Part shown: in pieces, positions 1 through 9,587 of the stretch
Layout: each line of letters opens with the position of its first letter
Numbering within the stretch: the first letter of the stretch is position 1
Assembly (NCBI GenBank): GCA_037893245.1
Contig: JBAIAA010000881.1
Span: 149,508-213,507 of the forward strand
DNA: 64,000 bases
Reading direction: 5' to 3'
Source: Crossaster papposus
Lineage: Eukaryota; Echinodermata; Asteroidea; Velatida; Solasteridae
Notes under the pieces: model-generated
What the model was told of the DNA's origin: nothing
The model's database searches: none
The model's input: the letters and a program-made list of their open reading frames with translations, nothing else
Translations under genes and position numbers: made by a program

Positions 1-30
1 TTTTACCGCATTTTACCGCATTTTACCGCA
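1..30. repeat. Decamer tandem repeat at window edge
   Basis: Three exact tandem copies of ttttaccgca. The array starts at base 1, so it probably continues outside the window. No coding or RNA role is visible. Confidence 0.8.
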
Positions 31-52
31 TGAATCATCTCTTTTGTTAAAA

Positions 53-104
53 AGGGGGGTGGGGAGGGGGGTGGGGGGGGGGGGGGGGGGGGTTGGGGGG
101 GGTT
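53..104. repeat. G-rich tract
   Basis: Nearly uninterrupted run of G with a few T and A. Its length is probably unreliable because such tracts are error-prone. It could form G-quadruplex DNA, but nothing nearby suggests a function. Confidence 0.8.
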
Positions 105-181
105 CTGTAGTTACCACCAATGACTCGGGTGTTAAAGCTAATCAAGGGATAAGCCCTTTAAGAGAGCAACCCAAATGAAAA

Positions 182-266
182 CCCTAACCCTAGCCCCACC
201 GGGGCCACACTCGCGGAGCTAACATAACTCCAACTCTATAACCCTATAACTCTATAACCCTAACAC
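182..266. repeat. Degenerate CCCTAA-like interstitial tract
   Basis: Contains ccctaaccctagcccc near 182 and accctataac / ctataaccctaac near 241-264. This resembles decayed telomere-type hexamers (animal TTAGGG type) inside a chromosome. The run is too short and irregular for a functional telomere. Confidence 0.5.
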
Positions 267-341
267 TAGCCAAAGCCACACGACGATGTTGTAGCCAAAG
301 CCACACGACGATGTTGTAGCCAAAGCCGCAGGACGGTGTCG
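267..341. repeat. 25-bp minisatellite, three copies
   Basis: Three head-to-tail units of 25 bp begin at 267, 292 and 317. Units 1 and 2 are identical and unit 3 has a few substitutions. An 82-codon minus-strand open frame runs through this array; I regard it as incidental. Confidence 0.85.
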
Positions 342-1620
342 TTTTGGTTGCAATCGAACTGTGCCTCCCGTGCAAGCTGTTAAGCAAGATATTGATAATA
401 TTATAAAAAAACAGCAGTAGACTGTTCATGGGTTGATTGGCAACGAATATTTTCAGTGCCCCAAAAGATGTGCATTCGACATTATGTCTCACGCACTGAA
501 TATAAGAATATAATTATTTAACAACATCGCACTACTTTACTTCATTTTTGAAGAAGGAAAAACCAAATTATATAAACAAGAAATATGAACTGCGTGATGG
601 TAATTGGGAGTGATGGTTATTAATGTATACTATTATTACGGTATGCCCACTATGTCGTAAACATGTGAGCCTTGCGGCAGGTTCGAAGCAGGCACCGGGG
701 ATTAGCGTTTCACGGGAGCAATCCACCGTGACGGCGCTGAGGAGCCGACCGTTCACTCAGCGTTCCGGCCCCATGAGGCCGTGGTCCCAAACTCAGCAAA
801 ACGCTGACGGGGCGCCGGCGTGATGCGCACTGACACTCACAACCCCCGATGACCGGAGAAACAATGTCATTGCCGACACCCAATCCGTCTGTGCTCTAGC
901 GTTTGGGACTAGTGGGACCCTATAGCTACTGCGGTGTCGGTGTCAGTCGTCGACCGTGAGGTTTGTGCGTGGCCTTTGGGAAATAAATATCTCTGTATTT
1001 GTATACAAATTAAATACAAATTGTAAAGTTGTTCTTCACCATTTTTTTTATTATTTGGACGTTGTTTTAAGCGGTTTTTTTCACATAACCTTTCAAAAGT
1101 GAACACAACACGTGATGAGTTCTACATCGTGCTGCGGCTATATCTGCTAACAAAATGACGCCATGGGCCCATTGAGAGGAGGTGTAAGTGAGTCTGGTAT
1201 CCGTCTAACTAATACAATGTATACCAACGCATTAGAATGGGTTACAGACTATTCAATGGTAAACGTTGAACGCCCTGCATTAATACGTAACTGTCAGGTT
1301 ACCAACCGTGTACGTGTAGTAACAAGTGTTACTACTCAACACGACCGTAGAAATTATTCCCCCCAATGATGCACCATGGTCACGGGACACAACATGACGG
1401 CGCTATTTTGAATGTGTAAAATTTGTGGTAAAATATACTGAAGTGCCCGCATTTACCGATTATTTTTTCCGCAAACTGGGCGCACCTTCCAATCCATGAA
1501 ATCGAAATAAAAGCGAGGCGGCACCTGGAATCAACGGCTGTTTCGTGTCGTCATGAAAGTTGATAGGAGCCAATTAAAGTTTCTAAAAAAAGCAAATACA
1601 AATAAAGATTACAGATGGAA
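342..1620. other. Unassigned stretch
   Basis: No gene or repeat recognised. Short open frames of 60-70 codons occur on both strands (for example + 623-823 and + 1163-1369) without recognisable motifs. A GC-richer patch lies near 680-900. It may be unique intergenic DNA. Confidence 0.4.
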
Positions 1621-1624
1621 AAAC

Positions 1625-2115
1625 TATAGGAAAGAGCATGGTGTGATTTTGCATTCAAAGCAGACACGGTCCTTGTAACAGGATGTGATTTCAACAAACA
1701 ATTTCCAAAATCACGTCCAACTTGCTCCAAACTCACATCCTGGGTTAAAGGTAGGATACATCATTGGTAATTGCTTAAATTATAAGGAATGGGTGGATTT
1801 TTGGGGTTGTATTTTATAGTAAATATCGTTTAACTGACCTGTCCGAAGTTTTACAATCATGGTTGCCGAGAAAAGCAAGAAAAACGGCGTTCGTTTTCAA
1901 CCGGCGTCGGGCAGTCAAATGTTGTTCTTGTTTTTTCACGATCACCGTCCGGCGATCATGAATTTTAAAAAATACAATTCAATTTTTTGAAACAATTACA
2001 GGATATCTTTTAGATAAGTAAGATACTTCTTAATAATTCTGTAGTAAATATTTTCGATATCTGCAAATGGTGTATCCTACCTTTAAGTGGATGTGAATCC
2101 AGTGGATGTTTGAAA
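1625..2115. mobile_element. Fold-back MITE family F, copy 1 (split by family A)
   Basis: The left part (1625-1744) carries the family signature gtgtgattttgcattcaaag followed by repeated 'cacatcc' and 'gatttcaac' blocks, also seen at 26186, 29088, 47310 and 62518. It breaks at TTAA (1745-1748), where a complete family-A MITE sits, and resumes at 2097 (gtggatgtgaatccagtgg). The right half is replaced by a mariner relic. Neighbouring F copies keep the uninterrupted gggttaagtgg junction, so the empty site can be read. Confidence 0.8.
1749..2092 (+). mobile_element. MITE family A, full copy A1 (344 bp)
   Basis: Non-coding element. Terminal inverted repeats begin AGGTAGGATACA and end in the complement, TGTATCCTACCT. 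TTAA flanks it on both sides (1745-1748 and 2093-2096), and the interrupted F repeat rejoins cleanly at one TTAA. That is the target duplication expected of piggyBac-like transposition, so I infer mobilisation by such a transposase; none is present here. The interior has the family's near-palindrome (cacgatcaccgtccggcgat). Confidence 0.85.
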
Positions 2116-2458
2116 AGGGTCACACTATCACTGAGGCCTACCACGCTGATCTCCTGAAACAGCTACGGGAGAAAATCCTAAAGACTCGGCGTGAGACACC
2201 CACAAGAGGGGTGTTCTACCGTACCAGGACAATGCTCCGGCCCACACGTCCACAGCGACCATGACTGCCATCCGGAAATATGGACCCAAACATGTCGAAC
2301 ACCCGCCAAATTTTCCCGATGTGGTGCCCTCTGATCTAACTGCATACCCGAGGTTGACAACATAGCTCGGTGGTCGACATTTTGCCTCAGATAAAGTGGA
2401 CCACTTCCAGGGGCCGACCAAAGCGACGGCTTCTACGTGATCCATGTGACCCAGCACG
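2115..2458 (+). pseudogene. Mariner-family transposase relic
   Basis: Broken plus-strand remnant of the catalytic domain of a Tc1/mariner transposase (cut-and-paste, TA target). One frame reads GHTITEAYHADLL from about 2118. After a frameshift near 2220 another frame reads QDNAPAHTS, then a PSD motif. The aspartates of DNAPAH and PSD are separated by 34 residues, which is the mariner DD34D spacing. A stop follows at about 2362. The N-terminal half, first catalytic Asp and element termini are not recognised. The 109-codon minus-strand frame over the same bases is a shadow. Confidence 0.85.
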
Positions 2459-2575
2459 AGTAAATGAGACTCTTTGAGGCAAAAATAAAATTTGAGATTT
2501 TGATTTCATCATTTAAAGCTATAAACAAGCTTTAAATGATGAAATCAAAATCTCATTTACTCGTGCTGGGTCACA
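2445..2575. repeat. Snap-back hairpin after mariner relic
   Basis: Left arm starting tgtgacccagcacgagtaaa (2445) is repeated inverted up to 2575, with a short spacer near 2521-2528. The left arm has about 30 extra bases (2470-2500) absent from the right. The turn point lies just after the transposase remnant, so the mariner end was probably duplicated in inverted orientation during a repair event. Confidence 0.85.
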
Positions 2576-2981
2576 TTATGCTCTGTGACCGCTGGACTAA
2601 GTGTGCTAATATAGGAGGGGTCTCTCCTGAAAAATAGATGTGTTTGATTGTCTATACAACTGACTCCTTCTACCTTAAAGGTAGGATACACCATTTGCAG
2701 ATATCGAACAAATTTCCATGATTGTAAAACCTCGGATAGGTCAGTTAAAGTGATCATATACGTTTGGTAATTACTCCAAAAATTATTTGCAATAAAAACT
2801 TACTTGGTAAGAAGTACAGCAGCTTTGGATAGTATAATGCATTTAAAAAAACTTTTCACAAAGTACTGCGGTTATGGAAAAAGATATCACGTTCTATCCC
2901 CAAAAATTTGAATCTGAGAGGCGTTACTGCAGTGACGTTTCTCAGACTGTGTTAGACTGGAACAAATATCCAGAAATGTGC

Positions 2982-3336
2982 CTGGAAAAAGTCCTGTAGG
3001 CATTTTTGAGGAAAAGCGGCCAAACAACATTTTCTAGAGTGGTTTTTCGTGCAGATTACAAATATTTTGTTTGGACATTTCAATTTTGCCTAATTAGGTC
3101 AGAAATCGAGGTCAAAGTTCAATAACTGGCCAATTACCATATTTGACCAAAAATGTACATAATCACGAGGCCTAATGGAATAATGAAAGGTTCCTTTAAA
3201 AATACTTACCATTAGGGGTGTGGTAAGCATTGTATTTGACAATAAAAATAGAAAATGTGAAGCATATTTATCATAAAATACCTCATATCTCCTTTAATAC
3301 TGAACATTCCAAAAAATCATCACAAGTTCACTGATA
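2982..3336 (+). repeat. Left subterminal inverted arm of the 4.8-kb element
   Basis: Pairs with 6983-7339 on the opposite strand over about 355 bp with scattered mismatches. Shared blocks include gtcctgtaggcatttttgag, ggtcagaaatcgaggtcaaa and cataaaatacctcat. Between the outer end and this arm (about 2775-2980) the two sides no longer match. The arm's substitutions and small gaps suggest age. Confidence 0.85.
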
Positions 3337-3705
3337 TTATTTTATTTTAGAAATGAGAAGGCACTATCCCATTCAGTGACACACCCTTTCCCTTGACTTG
3401 TTTTTGGCTTAAAATGGGTTTTAAGCATGTTTTAGTCTTTGCCAGTTATGTCCAAATTAAAAGGTATATTGGGTGGACATAAGAGATTGAGTGACTTCAG
3501 TTGGATGGATTTGGGATTATGGGTGCGAGCAGAGGATTATGTTTGCAAATCCTCTTGATAGCAATAGCATGCTTTCGTGCCTTGCTGTGGCACTCGTCAG
3601 TTGCAAATGGGTGATTCAAAAAGAATCGAGGCTGACTCGCAGAGAGGTTGTGGTTGGGATTGGGTATATTCCAATCATGTAAGTTTGGTTTGAGCCATAT
3701 GTTTG

Positions 3706-5749
3706 TTAGTCGGTTTCAGATTGTTCCTCCAGTAAGGAGAGCAATATGTTGAGGGTTTCGTCTGGTTCAGTTGGTTGTTCGAAAAAGCCAGAGTCTGTTG
3801 GGAGTGGTTCGAGCTTTTGTATTCGCTGTGGTAGTTTAGCTCTTATTAGTTTCTCCCGAATGTTTTGGGCTTTTTTGAAGGCAATAAATGGAGGTTTCGG
3901 AAAACGTTCCGAGAGTATTTGATTGCCTTCGATTAAATTCCAGTTTCGGTTTATTGCTCGATGTATGTCACCGTGATTTATGGCTGGGTTGTAGGTGGTT
4001 GTGAAGACAAGTGGAGTTTGTTTTGTTTTTTCTCCATCCTTTGTGTTGTGTATTAGTCTCGATCGGTCGGCATGTGAGACTTTGGTTGTCGCTGTTTTGA
4101 TTTCATTGGAATTGTAATCTCTTGTGGTTAGTTTCTCTGAGAATATTTTGACTTTGTTGTGGAAATCATCCGTGTTGTTGGTGTTTCTAGCGTAGCGGAG
4201 TGTTTCTCCGTATACATGAACGCTTTGAAAGTATGGGGTGGGTGGGATGATGTTTTATGGAGATATTGGAAGGTTTCCGTTGGTTTTGTGTAGACTTTGG
4301 TGTCTAGGATTCCAGTTTTATGGAAACGGTCTCCTTTAAATATGGTTAAGTCAAGGTAGTTGATTGATGATTCAGAGGCTTCGTATGTAAATTTTAGAGT
4401 CGGGTGCATCTTGTTTATCTCCGTGATGAGATTTTGGAATTCGTTTAGAGTTCCGTTGTAGATGACCAATATGTCGTCTCTATAGCGCCACCATGTAAGG
4501 ATGTTATCCGCTTTTTGGATTATTTTGTTTTCGAAGTCGTGTAGGGTGATGTCACAAATTTCAGGGCTTGCTGTGGAGCCCATTGCACAACCAATTTTCT
4601 GGAGAAAGAACTTATTTCCGAATTGGAAGCAGTTGCGACCAAGGATGAGTTCCAGAAGTTTTGGGATGTAGATTGAAGGTGGTTTTGTGATTGGATGCTT
4701 AAGGTTTGTGTTTTCGAGGGCATTGCAAACACATTTGATTGCTTCCGTCTGTCGGATATTGGTGTACATAGAAACGACATCTATACTTGTGATTAGGCCA
4801 TTTTGTGAAAAATGTCTTTCTTCCAGTTTGCGCAAAATGTCTGCTGTGTCGCGGACATATGTGGGTTGCGCCACTTGCGCGGTTGCTATGGGAAGAAGGA
4901 AGTAGTCTATGTATTCTGAAATTTTTGCTGTAGGGCTAGTACAACCACTTATAATTGGACGTCCAACAAAAGGTTCTCCCGGTGGTGGTGTTTTGTGTAT
5001 TTTGGAGAGAAAATACATGGTTGGACATTGACAGTTTTGTGGAAGTGGGTCAAGGTATTTCAGAGTATCGTTGTCGATGTGTTTGTTGTTTCTCATTTCT
5101 ATGAGTGTGTTGTGAACCATTGTAATAGTTTGTGGGGTAATATCTTGGTCCAGTTGGGTATAATGATGGGACTCAAGATGGTGGTAACCCACTTGTAGAT
5201 AATCTGAGTGGTTCATAATGCAAATGCCTCTGCCTTTGTCATATGGTTTGACTACGATGTCAGGATTGTTTTTGAGTTTATTTATGGCGGATAAATCCTG
5301 CGTGGTTATGTTTGTTTGCCGTTTCCTTAGCCTGATGTGGGCCAGTTCGAATTTTGTGGCTTCCAAGTATTCTTCTAGTGCTGCACTAGGGGATGATTTA
5401 GGTTGCCAGTTAGAGGGTGGTTTGAAAGGATGGTTTTTGGAGCGTTTATTTCGCATTAAGAATGTAATTCTTAGTCTTCGATTGAAGGTATTTATGTCAC
5501 AAGTGTTTTGCGGTTTGGTTTAGCAGGAGTAGGTATGAAATTTAAACCTTTTCCTAAAGCAATTATTTCGGTTTGCGATAGTGTTGCTTTGGATAGGTTT
5601 GTTATGAAGGATTGACTTTGTTCTGCTAGTGAACGCAAATGATTGGAGTTGGCTCGTTTGGTTTTCGATTTGCATTTGTTCGAGAAATGGTTGGATTTCG
5701 ATTGGCTAAGTGATCTCTTTGTTTTTTGGTTGAGTTTTCTTCTTGCCAT
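3706..5749 (-). pseudogene. Penelope-like reverse transcriptase (two frameshifts)
   Basis: Template-primed reverse transcriptase of the Penelope-like (PLE) class. It reads from ATG at 5749 (MARRKLNQ, basic N-terminus), through ALGKGLNFIPTP, a frameshift near 5500, then VVKPYDKG, LSKIHK, GRPIISGC, motif A SIDVVSMYTN, GCAMGSTASPE and motif C YRDDI. A second frameshift lies near 4207. Beyond it an open frame runs on (GETLRYARN, then FPKPPFIAFKKAQNIREKL) to a stop at 3706-3708. Total about 680 codons. Both catalytic Asp motifs survive. The GIY-YIG endonuclease that usually follows in animal PLEs is not visible; the frame stops soon after the AKLP segment. Two indels make it inactive as it stands. 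Confidence 0.9.
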
Positions 5750-5935
5750 GGTAGAGATTTATGGTTTGGATATAACAGATAATATAGGATGGGTTATATT
5801 CCAGTTTATTTATTATCTTTATTATATAGTAAGGGCAAGATTACGGATTTCTCTCTTTTGAGAAGGTGTGGTAGTCCTGAAAAGGACTGTTTGGTTTTGT
5901 AGTGGTTAGAGATCGACTTAGGGTTGTCGTTTTCT

Positions 5936-6328
5936 CTAGTTGGGTTGATAGCTGGGTCTTGTGAAGAAGCTCAGGAGTTTTTGAGCGGTAGAATGGTCTA
6001 GACCCTGGAAATCTTCAGCAAGTTGTTCTTGTGCTGATCGTATGGCGTTGGTGAGCTGGTCCTCGGTGATTGGTAGTTGGTGCTTGTAGTACTCATCCAG
6101 CGTGATTCTTGTGAACAGCAACGACGTTCTTCTCTGGAGATTGCTCCAGCGATCCTGGAATGAATTCTGAAATTTCAGAGATCGATGTGGGTGTGGTGGC
6201 CGTATGCTTACCGTGATATAGGATGGTGGTGTGTTAGTCTCGATTGACCGGGAAAGGAGCCGTATTTGGCGGGTGATGTGTTCCTTGGCAGTTGTCAAAG
6301 TGTTGACTTTTTCTGCTAGGAATTTCAC
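5936..6328 (-). CDS. Upstream ORF of the Penelope-like element (about 130 codons)
   Basis: Open minus-strand frame ending in TAG at 5936-5938, about 190 bp upstream of the RT frame and on the same strand. It resembles the N-terminal region that precedes the RT core in many PLE proteins: a basic helical stretch (HITRQIRLLSRSIE), then proline-rich residues, then a Trp- and Lys/Arg-containing helix (FQDRWSNLQRR). No GIY-YIG or zinc-finger signature is seen. The listed start is GTG; the frame is open to 6364, where a possible splice acceptor lies, so the true N-terminus may be in an upstream exon. It could be an ORF1 or a detached piece of ORF2. Confidence 0.55.
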   Translation of the reverse strand: MKFLAEKVNTLTTAKEHITRQIRLLSRSIETNTPPSYITVSIRPPHPHRSLKFQNSFQDRWSNLQRRTSLLFTRITLDEYYKHQLPITEDQLTNAIRSAQEQLAEDFQGLDHSTAQKLLSFFTRPSYQPN

Positions 6329-6364
6329 CTGTTTGAATTTTTCCTCGGAGAGTCTGTGCGAGAC

Positions 6365-6385
6365 CTAAATTGGAAAGGGAAAACT
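6365..6385 (-). other. Candidate 3' splice site upstream of the PLE ORF1
   Basis: On the minus strand a pyrimidine-rich run (ttttccctttccaatttag) ends in AG immediately before the open frame VSHRLSEEKFKQ that leads into the 130-codon ORF. Penelope-like elements are known to carry and sometimes retain introns. This site would explain why the ORF lacks an ATG. No donor was identified, so this is inference. Confidence 0.3.
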
Positions 6386-6982
6386 AAATTGCACAGGAGC
6401 CTGCAAATGTTCAGATGGTGAGAGAGTTTGCATGAACAAGCCTGTCTAAATGCATGTTTAATGCAAGTTTTTCGATTATTCGAAATATAACTTTAAGTGT
6501 CAATGTATGCCTACAAATTCAGTGTCAGACTTCTGGGCCTACTTATATCATTGCATTCACATATTGTCATATTTGGTTCAATATTATACAACGTAGTAAG
6601 TATCAACAAACAATGGATTCAAACCATTCCTAACCAAAATATAATGTGGTACATTACAATTTGATGAAACGTAAGCTAATGAAAGCAAGACAGAGATTTT
6701 GTCATAACTCTTCAAAACATTTAGCCTACTACGTCTGGAACTTCACAGTCCTGACCAATGAGTCACACTTTAGAATAGGTACCTAGCAGTGTTCAGAAAA
6801 ATAAACTAGGCACGCATGTTCAATGGTCATTTTGCAAATATGTACATGTAGGTCAAAAGTTGACCTAGTTTTGACCCATTCTGATGCCAACCAAACATCA
6901 CATTTCCATTGGAAATAGTCAGAAAGATATTGGAAACAGTGTCTACTGTTATTCCCAGCAAAGTTAATGGCCACAGAAATGT

Positions 6983-7339
6983 ATCAGTGAACTTGTGATG
7001 ATTTTGTGGAATGTTCAGTAATAAAGGAGTTATGAGGTATTTTATGATAAATATGCTTTACATTTTCTATTTAATTGTCAAATACAATGCTTACCACACC
7101 CATAATGGTAACTATTTTTAAAGTAATCTTTCAATATTCCATTAGGCCATGTGATTATGTACATTTTTGGTCAAATATAGTAAATGACCTAGTTATTGAA
7201 CTTTGACCTCGATTTCTGACCTTATTAGGCAAAACTGAGATGTCCAAACAAAATATTCGTTTTCAGCACGAAAAAACACTCTCGAAAAAGTTGTTTGGCC
7301 CCTTTTCCTCAAAAATGCCTACAGGACTTTCTTTTCCTG
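6983..7339 (-). repeat. Right subterminal inverted arm of the 4.8-kb element
   Basis: Inverted partner of 2982-3336. Homology stops sharply at tatcagtg (6983), which on the left corresponds to ctgata (3336). The unique interior therefore runs from about 3337 to 6982. That sharp limit is where either the Penelope-like insert or the natural element interior begins. Confidence 0.85.
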
Positions 7340-7870
7340 AAGTATGGCCCAGTCTATGTACTCCAATGCAGATTATTCTTCCTGCGTGGACATAACCGCT
7401 CCATATTTTTGGCAATATCTCAAAATCGCTACCACCTTTTGAAATGAAATTTTTACAGGTTAGTTTTATGGTATATATCTATAACAATATAGGATTGAAA
7501 CAAATAGTGGGTTCCAATTACCAAACGTATACGATCCCTTTAAACGATATTTACTATAAAATACAACCCCGGACGGCGATCGCGAAAAAACACAAATAAC
7601 ATAAAAATTACTGCTCAACGCCGGTTGAAAACAAACGCTATTTTCATGCTTTTCTCGGCATCCATGATTGTAAATCTTTTCGGATAGGCCAATTAAACGA
7701 TATTTACTATAAAATACAACTCCCCAAATCCACCCATTCATTATAATTCAAGCAATTACCAATGGTGTATCCTACCTTTAAGCCACAATCTTATCAATCA
7801 CCCTTCGTACCGTTTGATCATCATCCTATATAGTACAGTATATTTGATTCAAAATACACCTATAAAAACA

Positions 7871-8086
7871 GATTGGTTGAACTAACCAACTAATAAGTAT
7901 GCGTCCAATCAATGAAATAGGTTAATTTTAACAAAAATAGTGGTCGAAATAACCAATGATATTGATAATTTTAACAAAACTATTGGTCAAACTAACAAAT
8001 ATTTTGGTTAAAATTGACCAATATATTTGTTGGACACATATCTCTATACCAATCAGTTGGTTATTTTCAACCAATATGTTTTTAGG
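7871..8086. mobile_element. Small inverted-repeat element with repeated 'ATTGGT' dyads
   Basis: Ends gattggttgaactaaccaac (7871) and gttggttattttcaaccaat (about 8056) are imperfect inverted repeats. The inside repeats the same dyad (gtggtcgaaataaccaatg, attggtcaaactaac, attttggttaaaattgacca). This looks like a short non-autonomous element built from one palindromic word. No target duplication was identified. Confidence 0.45.
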
Positions 8087-8171
8087 GTGATTAGCTGATC
8101 TCATTCTTGGTCTAAGCTGAGCAGATTTACACAAACAGTGGCGTAACTACGGGGCGAGCGAGATAGGGGTG

Positions 8172-8410
8172 CCCCCCCCCCCCCCCCCCCTCCCCCTATT
8201 TGAAATCTTGAAGCGCACACATTCAGTGTCCCCTCACCCCTCTCTTGAAAATTGGTGCATTATCCGGTGCCCCGGCCCCCTACAAATAACTCTATAGGTA
8301 CGTCTCGCGCTGTACACACGGGGCTGAAAGAACAGACTTCGTCACCACAGCCAACTAAAATAGCACGCCCCGCGTCTCTTGCCAGCAAGCACCCGGACCC
8401 TACTGTCAAG

Positions 8411-8456
<46 letters not shown>

Positions 8457-8470
8457 CCTCCCCCTCCCCC
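8172..8470. repeat. Two poly-C tracts (8172-8190 and 8411-8470)
   Basis: Long C runs, the second passing into CCCTCCCCT repeats. Several open frames rich in Pro or Gly cross them and are artefacts of the tract. Between the tracts (8191-8410) nothing is recognised. Confidence 0.85.
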
Positions 8471-9580
8471 ATATCTTCGCAGCTGCATTGCCAGCCGTGT
8501 GGCTACCACCCTGTCGGAAACGCGTCCATTTCAACAGGCGCGACTGCTGAGCGCACGGCTCTCGCCAGCCCGTCAAGCACATCTCGGCGGGCGAATTACC
8601 TGGCCATCCGTTGAGACTTCGACGCCGGGGCCGTGGTGACAGTACCAGCCGACTATCGGACCGGACCACGAGCGGACAGCGGAGCCGCTAATTTCGGGGT
8701 TAATCCTCCTGCCCCCCAGACCCCCTCCCCAGGGAGAAGTCCCAAGGCTCCAGGGGAGGGGGGTATATACATGATATAGCGGTAAAACCCGACATGCGTA
8801 GTCGAGGTACGAAGCGATGAGTTTGAAAGTGTAAAGATGTCGACAGTTTCCACCTGATTCATGTCCGTCCGGTGGCAGAACGACGAAAACCTAAATTGGA
8901 GTAAACCCCCTGACATCTTCAAGAATGCACACACTTTTCACTTACCTAAGTTCAACTACTGTTGACGTGCACTTTGAAGCTTTAAGACTCGGAAAATGTC
9001 CTCAGATATGGTTAGCAATAACAACAACTCTTTACTTTACAAACTTCGGTTCAAATTGAAACACATTACAATCTCTCGTCATAAGCAATTCCCGAATCGC
9101 AACCACGACACAATGAAACAGATTCAACGTACCATACCAATAACCACATACACCACACATTGACTATAACTGAGGCAGTGCAAATGATGCCTTCACGGGG
9201 CTGGAATAACACGGAAGTTTGCATACATCTCATCGACAGCATGCAGTAGAATACAGCGTAACTTTTAGTTTAGTACCATGTTCGCTTTTTCAAACCCCGG
9301 CTATATGCTATAGGATCCATCTCTGGCTCCATCACTATTGCCAAACTGCATAGATGAAGCTACAACGGAGACGAAGCTGGGGTTTGAGAAAACGGCACTG
9401 GCATCATAACCCCAATGCCGTTGTCATTTATTTGTACCATGTGATGAAAGTGGGTTGTACTAGCATGGCATTAGTTATTAAATTACAACAATATCAGTAA
9501 CAGTACAAGTACTGTACCACTAACCGATAATGTAACAAAACAACTTACCGATAGTGTAGTAAAATGTACTATGTTAGTAC
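8471..9580. other. Unassigned stretch
   Basis: No recognisable gene. 8471-8800 is GC-rich and 8800-9580 AT-rich. Frames of 86-93 codons in the GC-rich part have no motifs. Confidence 0.4.
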
Positions 9581-9587
9581 CGTCCTA

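Larger units (their letters stand above)
2749..7539. mobile_element. 4.8-kb TTAA-flanked element enclosing a Penelope-like RT
   Basis: Its outer ends are inverted: AGTGATCATATACG at 2749 and the complement of AGGGATCGTATACG at 7539, both followed by tttggtaatt. TTAA lies on each side (2745-2748 and 7540-7543), in the middle of a family-A sequence that is continuous elsewhere. Subterminal inverted arms of about 355 bp occur at 2982-3336 and 6983-7339. Between the arms sits a Penelope-like retroelement on the minus strand. Reading 1: a PLE inserted into a non-autonomous TTAA element. Reading 2: the whole moved as one unit. The sequence alone does not decide between them. Confidence 0.75.
2679..7777 (-). 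mobile_element. MITE family A region A2, split by a 4.8-kb element
   Basis: Starts AGGTAGGATACACC after TTAA (2675-2678) and ends TGTATCCTACCT before TTAA (7778-7781). The left part, 2679-2748, has lost most of the family interior. The right part, 7540-7777, is longer, and the block ttaaacgatatttactataa occurs twice (7540 and about 7692), so this may be two fused A copies. The break is at TTAA: cagTTAA on the left, TTAAacgatatt on the right, contiguous in other A copies. Confidence 0.75.

Noticed and set aside
182..266. True telomere or subtelomere
   Set aside because: Only a few degenerate CCCTAA-like units, with ordinary dispersed repeats on the inner side; a similar short run also occurs at 27290.
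2128..2457. 109-codon minus-strand frame
   Set aside because: Antisense shadow of the mariner transposase relic, which has recognisable catalytic motifs on the plus strand.
8260..8669. Proline- or glycine-rich open frames on both strands
   Set aside because: Produced by the poly-C tract at 8411-8470; no domain on either side.
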